A stretch of 64,000 nt of DNA from Chamaecyparis obtusa. Its lineage: Eukaryota > Streptophyta > Pinopsida > Cupressales > Cupressaceae. Where the stretch lies: positions 1,692,001-1,756,000 of the forward strand of contig BSBK01000522.1 in assembly GCA_027943335.1 (NCBI GenBank), given 5' to 3'. Below are positions 47,274 through 59,668 of the stretch, piece by piece (the stretch's first letter is position 1; every line of letters starts with the position of its first letter). Under the pieces are notes generated by a model, which worked only from the letters and a program-made list of their open reading frames with translations, was not told the origin of the DNA and ran no database searches. Made by a program: the position numbers and the translations under genes.

Positions 47274-49557
47274 GTATCATCAATGATGGTTATTTCTATG
47301 TCAATGATTCCATCAGTGTAACTCTTCTTGGTGCTTTCATCTTTTATTATCAACATAAGTCCTCCTGATTATTCTTATAATGACCTCAATCACCTTTTAT
47401 GGCTATAAGTTGTGATGGCAGGTTCATCACACATAGGAGAAAATAAAAAACACTCATCTTGATTACTATAGCTACGCCAATGAATTTCATCAGAAGAACT
47501 TGTGCCAATAGACACCTTCCTTTTAGCATTCATCATAGTAGGTCCTACCGATAGCCTTATCAACTATCGACAAGATAATAAATTCCTCTTACCGCTAGTG
47601 TTAGTCTTGTTAATAAGGTTCATCGGCGCGTGTTATACCAACTTGTTTCATTCTTGTTGATTATTTGATGCTATTGTCTTAACTCCCAATGATATGTTCT
47701 TCCTTAGTGCCCCATATATCCATCGGTATATTCTATCTTGACCACACATTGTTATTTTGTTTAAGTATTTTCATCGGGTTAACTCTTTTCGATAATGCAA
47801 ATTTATATCGGTATAACTTTTGATTCTTCCTCATGCATACAAAATGCTTATAATATACTTACTTGGTTCATATAAATTGAACAAAACCTCTTTTACAAGT
47901 AGGAGATCTACTATTCCTTTCTATTCTTTATTTTGGTACTTTGGCCTGAGGTATTTAAAACTTTGAAGCATACATTTTGGCAAAAATTGTCAAAGTGAAA
48001 GTTCATCCATGAAAACCAATTGAGAAGACACATACTCCTTTCTTTTATGGAACCTTAATAGCCATTAGGAAAAGGGGCTCCATAGACAATCATGATCACT
48101 TTTGTATTTTTAGTCACTCATAGAAATGTATGATAAGCTTCCTCTCCTTCAACCTAAAACTCAAGAAGACATCTATCCACCTTGCATTATACCACTACAA
48201 CCCTTAAGCTTCCCAGCTAATGGTTGGTATTCTAGAGCCAAATCACATATGGATGAGAAATGGTAATGTGATATCCTTCATCTTGCACACAAAGAGCCAA
48301 CAATAACTATTCTCATGATAAAAGATTTATACAATAAAGATACTTGCATGCATTAAGATCAAGTATGAATATTGTTGGTTAAAGGATTTTCCTCACATGT
48401 AATGTACCTGTTGTAACAACTCTATCACCTTATTTTGAGAAAAAAATAGTTAAACAATAATTGGGTAAGTGTACTATGATCACTCCCCTCTGAATTTTCT
48501 AAGAAGGTAGAGCTCCCTTTTTAAAATTAACCAATGCATTATCTTCTAATCTAACAATCATACATACTTTTTACCAGAAAGTATTTAAGGCCACTCAAAT
48601 TCATTCTTGGATGAAGAGTGTAATAATTAGAAATCAAAATTATCTCACATATAAAATCAAAGTTTCCTACTACTAACAATCTTCAGATAATTCAATAATA
48701 TTACTACAATTTATAATTTGATATGTATCTATTCTCTTCCAATTTAATAATAGTAACACATGGCACAGAGAAGATCATTCACACAGAAACAAATACTCTA
48801 TGAATTCAAACACAAAGATTCAAGTCCTTTCCATATATTGCCCCCCAAAAAATTTCTATTTCACGAACATAATAGTTGAATTTTTTCTTTTAGAGATAAA
48901 AAAAAACACATCTTTAAACATAAATCAAAACAACATTTCCTAACTAAAGTTTTTTCAAACCCTATATGATTCCAACCAAATCATTATATAGTTTTTTAGC
49001 ATATCAAGGGGGGTATCCATCAAAACCCAACCCCCTAGTTAGAGTTTAAAAGAGTTATAAGAACTAAAACTAGATTAAAGACACACGTCCCCCAAATATT
49101 TGTAACATTTTTAAAGAAATTGGATAACTATCGAGCAAGTAAAGTCAACTCATGTCCAACACATCACCCTATTTTTGGGATGATGCCACATGCATTCTTC
49201 CAATATTTGTAGGAATTTATGAACTCCTAAACTACCAAGACATTGGGATTCTTCATGTTGAGAAGCCACATCTTCCAAGCCTCTTTCTCTCATTTCAGCT
49301 TCAATACCCTATAAGCATGATTTGGAAGTTGATCTACATAGAGATAAAGAATAGAATATGTCCTTGCTACTAATTTCATAAAGTCCATTGGATTGGATAT
49401 CCTTTTGTCTTGACTGAACCCAGTGTTCTTTCAAAATCTTTCACGATTGCATTCATGTCATGTTCAAGCTTTCCATCATGCCAAACAGAAGTAGCATTGA
49501 TGCACCTTACATCACTCGCTATGGTTTCACCCAGCTCCAATAATTCCTTTTCCATTT
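47274..49557. other. Unassigned AT-rich region
   Basis: No gene, RNA gene or element with defined ends was recognised. The word ATCGG(T) and its complement recur between 47540 and 47860. A minus-strand ORF, 49651-49376, is discussed under findings. Confidence 0.5.
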
Positions 49558-49987
49558 TATCTTCTTCCAAAAATATTCTTCCATTCCATGTGCCTAAACC
49601 ACAACCTCTACTATCCATTCGCCATATTCCTTCACGTATTCCTTCATTCACATTTCCTCCACCCTCTCACCACCCTTCAAGGTGTGTGTTGATGTTGATC
49701 TTTCCTTCCTTTCCATCTACCCTTTCACAATCCTTCCATTCATTATCCTTCTACCTTCTATCTTTTCTCCTCATTTGCCTATTCCTACTATCTTCCAACC
49801 TCACTCGCTTTACATAAAACCTTATCCTCCATTTTTCTCTTCCATCTCGCTTTCCTTATCAACATCTTTGAGCATATCATTTTGATTCTTTGGCATATCA
49901 TGGTTTATCCTTTCAAGGAGCACTATCCAAAAAGCTTGCCTTCTTCCAAAAAAAAAATAAAAAATTGAAAATTGAAAATTGAAAATG

Positions 49988-50123
49988 TGCCTTGGTGGAA
50001 ACCTAGAAACAAGCGCCTTGGTAGCAAAAGTAAAGAGAAATAAATTCATCTTATGGTGAAAACCACTCCCTTGTGGTGCCTTGGATAAGTACCATGATGA
50101 AAACCTGACAATCAGGCATCATG
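49988..50123 (+). other. Three hairpin units upstream of the minisatellite in E
   Basis: Units at 49988-50023, about 50048-50086 and 50093-50123. The second has upper stem CCAC/GTGG and the third CCTGA/TCAGG with lower stem CATGATG/CATCATG. Both keep the AAAA bulge. The first is decayed (its bulge is GAAA and its upper stem mispairs). Same architecture as the units in C. Confidence 0.65.
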
Positions 50124-50601
50124 CGTAGTTCTTCTACATATTTCATTCATTCCATCTTCTCTCTTTGATCTTGACAATGTTGATCTATACACGAACATTT
50201 CGCTATCTTGTGAGCTATCTTATGATGATCTTTCTTTCATTCCCTTCCTATTTAGCCTTCATGTCTATCTTCCTCCATTCATTTTCACCTATCGCTATCC
50301 TTTTCCCCTTTGGTCTTGATCTAATAGAAGAAAGAGTAAAACACAGTTCTATGAAGCCTCTTGACATATCTACTCCTTTGGACTACATCCTTTCCTTCTT
50401 TGGCATTACGCTTTTGTGGTTTATCCTATGCTGGCCTTCCATTGCTTGTCCAAATGTGCTTTACATGACATTTTTCCCTAGCTTGGGTACCCTTGAGGAG
50501 TTTTCCCTTGATCATTTCTTCCCTTTATTCTCCTTCATTCTCTTGTCTTCCATCTCATCCACCAACTTGCTAATCCCTCTTGTTCTCCACCTTGCCAGAC
50601 A

Positions 50602-51328
50602 TTGGGACTGCACGATATGATCTTGCTTGGAAGTTTGCAATGGAAAAAGATGCTATCAAGTATACCAAGTATCAAAATAAGTATCAGAATGAGTATCAGA
50701 ACTAGTATCAGAAAAAGTATCAGAACCAGTGTCAAAATCAGTGTTAGAACCAGTATCAGAACTACTATCAGAACAAGTATCAGAACAAGTATCAGAACTA
50801 GTATCAAAACAAGTGTCAGAACCAATATCAGAACAAGTATCAGAACCAGTATCAGAACTAGTGTCAGAACAAGTATCAGAAGGCCTACTGGGGCTACACC
50901 TTTTGCTTTAGTTTATGGGTCTAAAGCAGTATTGCCTATTGAGGTTAAAATCCCATCACTAAGAATCAGAATGCATGGTCTAGTAACTGATGATGACTAC
51001 AGAGTGTCTAGGTTACAAGAACTAGAACTAATAGATGAGCGTAGACAAGCAGCGTATGATCATCTCAGAGTATATCAGAAGAGAATGTCTAGAGGCTACA
51101 ACAAGAAAGTCAGACACAGAGAATTTCAGGTTGGTGATCTAGTCTTGAGAGAAAATTCTAAAAATCAATCCCATCAAGAACGCAAGGGGAAGTTCGAACC
51201 CAACTAGCTGGGTCCATTTGTAATCACTACTAATTTTGGCTCTGGTGCTTATCAACTCTCAACGACTGAAGGAGAACAGCTCTGAGAACTAATCAACGTT
51301 CTCCATCTGAAGAAATTCTACGCCTAAG
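50602..51328 (+). pseudogene. pol: Minisatellite-fused integrase C-terminus of E
   Basis: An open frame runs through 18 or so 12-bp repeats, read as (Thr-Ser-Ile-Arg)n, straight into the end of the integrase: TGATPFALVYGSKAVLPIE, LDERRQAAYDHL-like, YNKKVRHREFQVGDLVLR. A TAG near 51205 stands where F has Trp, and a TGA near 51283 where F has Arg. It ends LHLKKFYA. This is the C-terminal, DNA-binding-type portion only; the catalytic core is absent. Confidence 0.82.
50668..50881 (+). repeat. 12-bp minisatellite (AGTATCAGAACC)n in E
   Basis: About 18 imperfect units over 214 bp, varying mainly at the last three bases. F has the same length and order at 60973-61186. Confidence 0.9.
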
Positions 51329-51394
51329 GCATTCAGTGCTTGGTAAAATATCTTGAAAAAATTATAAAAATCAGAAAAAGTCCTGAAAAATGAA

Positions 51395-51600
51395 CATCTT
51401 GGTGAAAACCTCGCAATAGGCGCCTTGATGATTCATAAAAAAAAATCAAAAAATATCAAAAGTACAAAAAATAAAAATAAAAATGAAAAATGAAAAAGAA
51501 AAAAAAAAGTGCCTTGGTGAAAACCTGGAAATAGGCGCTTTGGTAGCAAAAATAGAATCTCTGCCAAGATGGTGAAAACTCGGCAAACGGGCACCACTTG
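51395..51600 (+). other. Three hairpin units after integrase in E
   Basis: Units at 51395-51430 (outer CATC/GATG, TT/TT loop, GGTG/CGCC, GCAA loop), 51510-51545 (outer TGCC/GGTA, GGTG/CGCT, CCTG/TAGG, GAAA loop) and 51565-51600 (outer CAAG/CTTG, GGTG/CACC, CTCG/CGGG). Each is 36 nt with AAAA bulge and matches the three units of C in order. Confidence 0.75.
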
Positions 51601-53700
51601 TTTCAAAATGCTCAATCTATCAGCACAATCTTGGTCTTTCCTAGCTTTCAGTCTTGCTTTAGTTTGTACATATCTCCCGGTTTGTTTCTGCATTTCCAGT
51701 TTTCAATAAGTCAGTTTGTCCACCAATCAGCTCAAGCATTCGTATCCTATCAATGCTTAATACTTGGGGGCAATCACAGTCAAATTCTATGGTCTCCAGT
51801 ATATCTTAGATGTCTCATATCCAGTCAGAGTCCTTTGAAGCTTCATTTGAGTCAATCCAGTCTGTCTTGTCTCCAGAAAGGATTTTGCATCTACAACAAC
51901 AATCAACATCAAATTGAAAATAATCTGTGCTTTTCATGCTTTTATCTCCTTGTATGCTTACTGATTCGCATTGAGATTTTTGCATATTGTGTCCCTTTGA
52001 GCCCTTCGATGATGTCCTTTACAAGATTTAGAGAGTGATGACTGGGGGCATAATCTTTTCTTTATTTCTACTTGTATGTGAAAATCTAACAACTTTGAAA
52101 ATTTTGGATTGAAATGGTGTCCGACTGTAAGAGCCTCTATCTCGAATTGGATGGCCATGCGTACCTCAACCATTGATACCCAAAAAATTCAAGGAAGTTT
52201 GATCTAACTATTATCTTTTTGAGTGAGTTCTTTCCCCTACTACGAAACACAATCTTACCTAAGGCTGTGTACGATAAAGGGTCACTACGGGTAATTCACA
52301 TTGGATTTAGAATAATCTCTTAGCTGTTTGATGTGTTTGTCATGCAAGGCGTATTCAGGTCATCATGACATTTATGTTTTGATGCTTATACAAATTGCTA
52401 TATCCAAATGGACGTGATATTCAGGTCATCCTGGCACTTGTGCCTTGGTGCTTATATCTAATCTGACATTCTGAAAATAAAATCAATATTCATATATCCA
52501 TGGTTGTTAACCAGTGGGTGTTGTATTGATTCTTGTGCATACAAATCGATATTCATATGTCTATGGTTTCATAGCTAGTAGGCATTGTATTGATTTATCC
52601 GGTTACCTAAAAGTTCAATGATGATAACAAATCGACACATGATCAGTGAGTAGGTCCTAGGTCTTAGGTTGCATTTCATTTTGCATGTCTCTTTGCATTT
52701 TGCATGTTGCATGATCTCACAATGGCTAAACGAACTTCAATGCTTAAACAATTCTCCACTCGCATCTTCAAATCTAACAAGAGTTGAATCTCACACGAAG
52801 GTTCCTCCAACGAAATAGCAAGTAGAATCCTTTTTCGGGATCAAAATTCAAATCTGAGATCATTCATATTATTAACCACTTGCATATTCGACCTTCGATC
52901 ATCACAGGAATCCAGTATTAAACTTAATTGATTATCTTATATCCAACTATCAAAATTTCAACTTGGTCAACTATGGTCAACTCATAGTTTCACCTAGTCA
53001 AACTTGGTCATCTAGAGCTTTAAACGATGCAGAATACGTTCCTGGACATGTTTAACCACTTCTCAAATCAATTAACATGCTTCTAAACTATCAACGCTGA
53101 CTTTTCTTGTCAGCTTTCAATTTTAATCCCGAAGGGGGCATGGTATTGCATATCATTCAAAGTTTGTAATCAAATTTGAAATCATATCTTTATGGAAATC
53201 ATATCTTCATCAGTGATCAAGACAACAACCACGTCTAGTTACTGAATCATCAAAAGACCTCATCGCTCAAGGCAAATCTATCATCACTTGGGGCATATCA
53301 GATTCGTCAATCCATATCAATCTAGTATTCTCTTAATCTTGTAAACTGTATCAGTTTTTGCAACCATCAGATCATAGTGTTCTTTCCTTGGTTATTCGGC
53401 AACTGAAGGATTTGAATGTGATACCTGCTAGTTCTACTAAGACAATCAAGTCTAGAACCGGTCACTCACTTCTTAACAATCCTAAGGTTTGGAATCAGGC
53501 GTTTTGACACTCTTTCGCAATCATCGGTTCATCGCTGCTATGGTGAACATTATCTTTGGTCATTCAGGACCTATTATCTCCATATCAAATCAATATCAAT
53601 CAACTTCTGTCTCATATCAATTATCAATTTCAAACATCAGTTTCATATCTTTATCAAACATAGACTATCTTTGAACCACTGCGCTTCGCCCAGTAATTCA
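51601..53700 (+). other. Element E 3' untranslated region
   Basis: No gene. Repeats the G-run phrase GGGGG(CA) at 51766, 52044 and 53134 and GGGGCATA at 53290. Contains TTTGCAT-type reiterations near 52675-52710. Confidence 0.6.
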
Positions 53701-53713
53701 ACGAGGGGCAAAA
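53701..53713 (+). promoter_or_regulatory. Polypurine tract of E
   Basis: ACGAGGGGCAAAA directly precedes the LTR start TGTAATACCCC. Confidence 0.75.
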
Positions 53714-55041
53714 TGTAATACCCCAAAAATGGGCTATAAGTTCATTAATCTCCTATATCAACAATTCGAATGAAATTGACATCGAAGTCCTAATCTAAGG
53801 CACATCTAAACATCATCGAATCATAATTGATTATCTTAAATTCTGCATCAGGGAATATTCCTAGCAATATTCCTAATTATCTTAATTATCTTTAATTTAA
53901 TGATTATTTGGCGATAAATCACATTTATCCTAAGTTTCATTAATTGAATATTTTTATATTTAATTAATTAGATTTAATATCTTGCCACTTAATTGTGTAA
54001 TTAAATTTAATTCTATCTATTATTAATTGTATTATTTAATTTTGACAATAAATCCAATATTCTATGAATAATTGATTAAATTCTTATTTAATTGATTAAA
54101 GCAGGTTGTCATTATTTAATAATATAGTTTTTAATAAAAGTTTGATAAAATAGTTAATTAACCCATAAATTAATTATTTTATTTCAAAAATCAGTTAAGT
54201 TGAGAATAAATCACTTTATTTATTTAATTAATTCATAATTATTATGCACATTCAAAAGAAACAGTTAAACTCTAAATTAGAAAATCAATGCAAAGTGTTG
54301 ACTTTTTAGAACTCAACATCCTTTTGGAGTTTTAAAATTGATCTAAACTTCTAATTTGAGTTAAAAAGCTATTTTTGCATGATTTGCATGTTTTTGTGAA
54401 TTAAATTATCTTTATTATCAGATAACTCAAAAATCAAGTTGAGTTAATCTAAGTGATTTATGGCTTTTTTCCATGCACCTCCAAAGCCTTGGATTTCTAT
54501 AAAAACAAGACTCAGCTCTTCATAATTCATCTCTCAAAATTTGCATCCACGGGATCTCATAATTTTGCAAGCTTGCTTTGCCAAAGTCATCTACGAATTG
54601 CACAACTATTTTGAAGAATTGGAATTTGGAGAATCAAAGCTTATTGCGAATCAAGGCTATTGTGAGATCAATTTGTTTATTTTACATTCATTTAGATTTT
54701 TTTTCATATCATTGTTAGATCATTTTAGCATATCAATTTTCATATTAACATAGATTCATATCAGTTTTTCATTATTATTGCATAGAAAAATATATATATA
54801 TATATATAGATTAATTGCATTCATATTTCATATCATTTTTGCATTCAAATCCTTCATTTAAGTGTCGTCTAGGTCACTGATCTCTATAACAATCTAAGAA
54901 CATTAATCTCGCACCTACTAGAAGGCAGTAAATCGCTTGGTTAAATTAGATTTCAATTTTGCACGATTTTGATTTTTGCTAACTTCTAATATTTTACTAA
55001 AGTATTTTGTCTACAGATCAGGTACAATTTTCACACACACA
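53714..55041 (+). repeat. LTR shared by E (3') and F (5')
   Basis: 1,328 bp. It starts TGTAATACCCC after a PPT and ends CACACACA before a PBS, so it has both a proper 3'-LTR left border and a proper 5'-LTR right border. TATAAAAA at 54498-54505 is a likely TATA box. An (AT)9 run lies at 54791-54808. No second copy is in the window. Confidence 0.8.
54498..54505 (+). promoter_or_regulatory. Candidate TATA box in F LTR
   Basis: TATAAAAA within TTTCTATAAAAACAAG, in the same relative setting as the TATA box of C. Confidence 0.5.
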
Positions 55042-55045
55042 TTTC

Positions 55046-55063
55046 TAGCACCCACCATGGGAC
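55046..55063 (+). promoter_or_regulatory. Candidate primer-binding site of F
   Basis: TAGCACCCACCATGGGAC, four bases after the LTR, parallel to TGGCACCCACCGTGGGG in C with transitions. Confidence 0.55.
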
Positions 55064-56470
55064 AACCCACCTTTACATGCTAGTTTTGATTTTTTGGGGG
55101 AGCTAAAACCCTAAAATTTCAAAGATTTAATTTTATCTCTCAAAAAACTTAGATTTTTGCTCTAAAATTTTTTTTACAAGTTGGACATATATCAAAGAAG
55201 CTACAATAAAAAATTTAGAATTTTTTGAGATGTTTTGAATTTTTAATAATTTTTTCTTGAAATTCTAGAAAAAATTAATATCTGACGCAAATCAGCATAG
55301 TTTTTAGAAATTTTTATATTTTTGGAAAGATCTTTAAACTATATAGGAGTTCCATTCTTTGTATTTTAAATTTGGATGCAATATAATAGCTCAAATAGTC
55401 AATTTACAAAAATTGGTCTATTTTGATAAAATGGGTCTCTAGGGCACAAATGAATAGATTTTTCTAAAATTTTTACATTTTTGGAAAGCTCTCTATTTTT
55501 TAGTAGGGGTCTCTATTTAAAATTTCTATTTTTGTGGCCAAAATCATAAAAGTAAAATCAGATCTTGTTGACTAGGTCAAATGCAACAAAAAAAATAAAA
55601 TTTTGTGATGGGTATGCACTTTTTTTTTTTACATGGTTCAATGAATAGCATGAGTTGTCATTTGGGTTAATTTCTGGTTATTATTGCTGATAATAATTTA
55701 TTTTTAGAGCTAACCCTATAGTTTTCATAAGTTGAATATATTTTGCATATCTTATTTGCTTGTTTGCTTGTTGGAGAGTTCGTCACTTGCTTGCATGGAA
55801 AAGCTCAACAAGAATTGCTAAAAATCAGGTAAAATCTACTAAGCACGTTGCAAGGATCCTAGGTATTCTCCTTCATCTAATAACATTTCAATTTGGGGCT
55901 TAAAATAAATCTCTCGTGTGTCTAGCTTGGGTGATTCTTTTCATGCTTTTGTTTTACACACTTGCATAATTGATACTAGGTTGCGATCCTTTAAGGATTC
56001 ATTAAGTAGTTTCAGATACTTGTGATTGATCTTGATTGCTATCTTGGGTTATTAGACTCGCTAATCTGTCAGCCCCTCATTCCGCCCCATGGCTGCAATC
56101 TCAGTGCCATAAAGGGGAGGGGTCAACAGGACAAAAGCATTAAGTGTTCCACTTGGCAACCTTTTTGTGCTTTTAGGAACTCACTTGTTTTCTAAGTTGG
56201 GGACTCATTTTCAGCTTGTGTGAGGTGTTAAGTGTTCCACCTTGTGGACTCATCTCATATTCGCTTTAAGCGTTAAGTGTTCCTCTTTTTGCTTTTTGGA
56301 TACTTTTGGTAGATTTGCTTTTGGAAACATACATCTATGCTCACATAGTAATTAGGCCCTATGAACACTATTCATGATTCTTGAGAGATTGGATTCCCAG
56401 TGAAATCTTTCTTGATGACATAATCCTTGTAGGTAGGGAGGATACTTAGTGCGTTTCACATTCAACTCGA

Positions 56471-56669
56471 TTAGTGCATCTTCTCTTATTGATCGATAAA
56501 TTCTCTCCCAGGAGAGGTTGATAGATCACATGGGGTTGACATCACGATCTTTGGTGAATCAAAATTGGTTAGTGCGCCTTCTCTTATTGATTGATATATT
56601 CTCTCCCTGGAGAGGTTGATAGATCACATGGAGTTGACATCATAGACCTTGGTGAAGCAAAACTTTGTC
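56471..56669 (+). repeat. 98-bp tandem duplication in the F leader
   Basis: Two copies start TTAGTGC at 56471 and 56569, share ATTCTCTCCC and GGAGAGGTTGATAGATCACATGG, and each can form a CTCTCC/GGAGAG hairpin. They differ at roughly ten positions. Confidence 0.8.
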
Positions 56670-57404
56670 TTAGCGTGTCGGATTAATCTGCTTGCTTTGT
56701 TTGGGTTAAAAGTGAAGAGGCATCAAAACCTTGGATCTGGAGCCAAGTCCCATTTTGGTATACTATTGTAAGTCACCTTTAGAGAGGGTTAACCATAGCG
56801 GACAATCCCTTCACAGGGTAAACTACATTGATGAAACCTCAAGCAGTAATAGCCATTTTCACCGTGGTAGTGACAGCTGCTATATAAATGTCCTTGTGGA
56901 ATAAATCTCCACAGGTATGGTTCATTGTTGGGTTGTCAGATCTCCCTAGCAGCTCCTGAAGATTAAGTTCTCGAACTGTGTCAAAACCCTGGTGTGCCGG
57001 GATTGGAGTTCACCCCTTTGGATCATAAAAGTTGCAGAGTCAAACCATTACTAAAAACCCTAGCGATGCCAAATTTTTATTTTCTAGGGTATATGTGCGT
57101 CATTGCAAAATATTTTGGAACATACACAATTAGCGCTTGTGAGGATTAGAATGAATAAGTCACTTGATTGTTCATACGCAAGGTTGCTTTTGCCCTTGTT
57201 CATTGTTTTTAGACATGCCTGAAATCACTTGCTTGCTGTTTTGTGTGCTTGTTTATCTATCTGGTTATTGAAAATGGACAAATCTATTACAATCCTCAAA
57301 TCTGGACATTGAAATTTGCAAACAATTCAAATCTGAAAACTCAAAATTTTGCAAAAATTGACGTAAAATCCTTTTCTGGAGTCAAAAATTATTTCAAGAA
57401 GTCA

Positions 57405-57800
57405 AAAGTCATACGAGTTTTTCCAAGTGTCATTTCATTACAACCCATCTGTCATATGATTGAGTACCCAGTGTCGTACGAGTTTCCATGCCAACAAAAT
57501 TCTCAAAAGTCAAAATCTTGTAACTGTCATATGAGATTTTCAACTGTCATTTCATTGCTACCCAACTGTTGTATGATAACCAACCCAGTGTCGTACGAGT
57601 TTTGATGCCAGAAAATTTTAAGAGTCAAAATCTTGCTTGCAATTGTCATACAAGTTTTGCAACTGTCATTTCATAGCATACCCACTGTCATATGAGTCTG
57701 CAGAGTGTCATTTGGGAAATTTTTGAAAGTTGTCAAAAAATTATCAAAATTGCCAGATATTCAGCTTCTTCAGCATATTTTTAGAATCTGTCATACAAAT
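57405..57800 (+). repeat. TGTCATACGAG word repeats in F leader
   Basis: About a dozen variants of TGTCRTAYGAG or TGTCATTTCAT, for example at 57407, 57451, 57472, 57525, 57590, 57643, 57686 and 57789. Spacing is irregular, 15-60 bp. It lies just before the ATG at 57845. Confidence 0.75.
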
Positions 57801-57844
57801 CACTGTGTCAAGAATAGAGCAGTAGCTATTGAGAATCAGTACAC

Positions 57845-59668
57845 ATGTCTCAAAGAATCAGTACACAAGAGGAAGAAGCTCTAATCACAGCTATGATGAA
57901 ACAGTTGCACGCTATGCAAGTCAAACTTGATAAACTTGAAAAAGAGAAGGAACCCAAAGAGTTCTCCATGGAAACTCTATGCTCTTTTCCATTTGATAAA
58001 GACTTGTACATGTCACCATGCCCTTAGACAAAATGTGAGCAATGTGACAACCCTTATGATACCTCTTCCACAGAGAGTGACACATCAAGCTTTGGAGACT
58101 ATGATGACTATGACGATAGACAATGTAATGATACCTTTGACACCTCTATTCCTAAAAGTCCTCATCGTGTGTTCCTACTTACTACAAATGGGCCGTCACA
58201 TTGGATAGATCATGATGGTGATCCATATGATTCTGATTTTGAAAGAGACTTTGATGGCTTTTGTGGACAATACCTTGATTATGATCCATCTACTACTGCT
58301 GAGGACTATAAAAAGCATCGTGCTAGCTTGAAGCATCAATATTATAAGAATCCTTCTCCTAAGGACTCTCCTGCTAAAAATAAAGATTATCTTCTCAAAA
58401 AAGATCATGTTAATGTTGAACCTTTGTCTAGTGATGGTTCCCTTCCATACCCTACTTCCTCCAATACCCGTACATTTCCTAAAGCTTCCGAGTCTTTCAA
58501 ATCTTTCACAAAACCTTCATCTGACACAAGCCCTAATACTTTTCATGCAGTTCCCTATAGTTATCCTCTAGGGCTACCTCTTAAAGAAACTCAAGCTAAC
58601 CTTCACTTGGCTGCAAATACTTTCAATAATGATAAACCAAAAGAGCCTAAGCCTTCATATGCTATAATCCCTACTTCAACTAGTCCTCCACCATCTCTTC
58701 CAAAGTCATCCATACAATTCCAACATGCTTCCTTGTCCTTAGAAGTGGCTCCATGTCAAGAGGACTCCAGAAATGATGAAGAAAAGAACATAAAGAAAGA
58801 TCAAGATCAAGAACCCTCCATGTCATCCAATCTCTTTTGTGATGTCTCTTATCCGCTTCATGGTTCTTTTGATCCTACACACCCTTTTTCATGTATTCCA
58901 CCATGTCTTAAGTCTTCTCCTAAGCAAGATCAAGTTACTACTTACACTGTTGAGCTTATTGACAATCAAAATGACTTTACCCCACTTCCAATTTCTAAAG
59001 ATGATCATTCCATTAAGGTTGGTAAAAATGGTGTTGCTACTTCCAATGTTAAGCCTATTGAAAATCAAGAAAAAAATTATGAGCTTATGCTATCCAAAGA
59101 TCCTTGTCAAGATCAAAGTCTTCCATCTTCTTGTTCTACCACTCCATGTTCATTTCCACTTTCTACTCTTCCTAAGTCTTTGCAAGCTTTGAATAATCCT
59201 ATCAAAGAAGGTGCTCATATTCAAGATGTCCACGATTCTATTGAAAATTCTAATGCTCACTCTAAAGATGTTGATATCCTTGGTTTTCATATAGATGCTG
59301 ATGAACTTATTGATTATCCTTTTCTATCTTCTACTTCCATCCTTGGAACTCCTCCACCACTACTAAAGGCTTCATGTCTACCTTCCATCTTGGGTCCTTA
59401 TGTCCCTTCACTTTCCCCTCCTAACTCTCCTAATTCGCCATCCATCTTGGGTCCTTACATCCCTCCATCTCCCATCTTTTCTCAAGATCAACATAGATGC
59501 ATATCCTTGAATCTTTTTCATCCACCCACCCATTTAAACCAATCATATCCTCCTTCTTCTTCCATAAGTCCCAAGTCTTTTGGAAGTAACTTGAATGCTC
59601 AATACAAGAAAAAGAAGCAATACAAGAATCCATCAAAAAAAGAAAATCACCATGTCTCCTCTAAATGA
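57845..59668 (+). pseudogene. Ser/Pro-rich ORF of F with Tat gag-like N-terminus
   Basis: One frame from ATG 57845 to TGA 59666-59668 with a single internal TAG at about 58025, in place of a likely Gln codon; the 499 codons after it are open. The first 60 residues form a coiled coil and end in METLCSFPFDKDLYMSPCP, parallel to the gag motif of C (35260-35310). Next come a CEQC pair, an Asp/Tyr/Ser-rich acidic stretch, and about 400 residues rich in Ser, Pro, Lys and Asn with SILGPY repeated three times near the end. No gag core, protease or RT is visible. The frame continues past the TGA to 60136. Function unknown. Confidence 0.75.

Larger units (their letters stand above)
49558..53713 (+). 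mobile_element. Element E: 3' part of a Tat-like Gypsy element
   Basis: Matches 59878-64000 of element F almost base for base (about 3% difference in samples). It starts abruptly at 49558 with no LTR or gag upstream, so its 5' part is missing. It contains a decayed linker, hairpin units, the AGTATCAGAACC minisatellite, the integrase C-terminus, a long 3' UTR and a PPT at 53701-53713, followed by the LTR at 53714. Confidence 0.8.
55064..57844 (+). other. Leader of F
   Basis: 2.8 kb with no credible ORF. Notable parts are A/T-rich sequence to 55700, a GTTAAGTGTTCC phrase three times (56140-56285), a ~98-bp tandem duplication (56471-56669) and a TGTCATACGAG word cluster (57405-57800). Confidence 0.6.

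Noticed and set aside
47274..48000. Possible K-type LTR in reverse, suggested by recurrent ATCGG words
   Set aside because: Direct comparison with the reverse complement of the K LTR gave no alignment beyond the short word.
50535..50825. Minus-strand ORF of repeated Leu-Val-Leu-Ile
   Set aside because: It is the complement of the 12-bp minisatellite; repeats with no stop in one frame give long false ORFs.
54791..54808. (AT)9 microsatellite and the shorter (TA) run near 44981
   Set aside because: Ordinary simple repeats with no special context.
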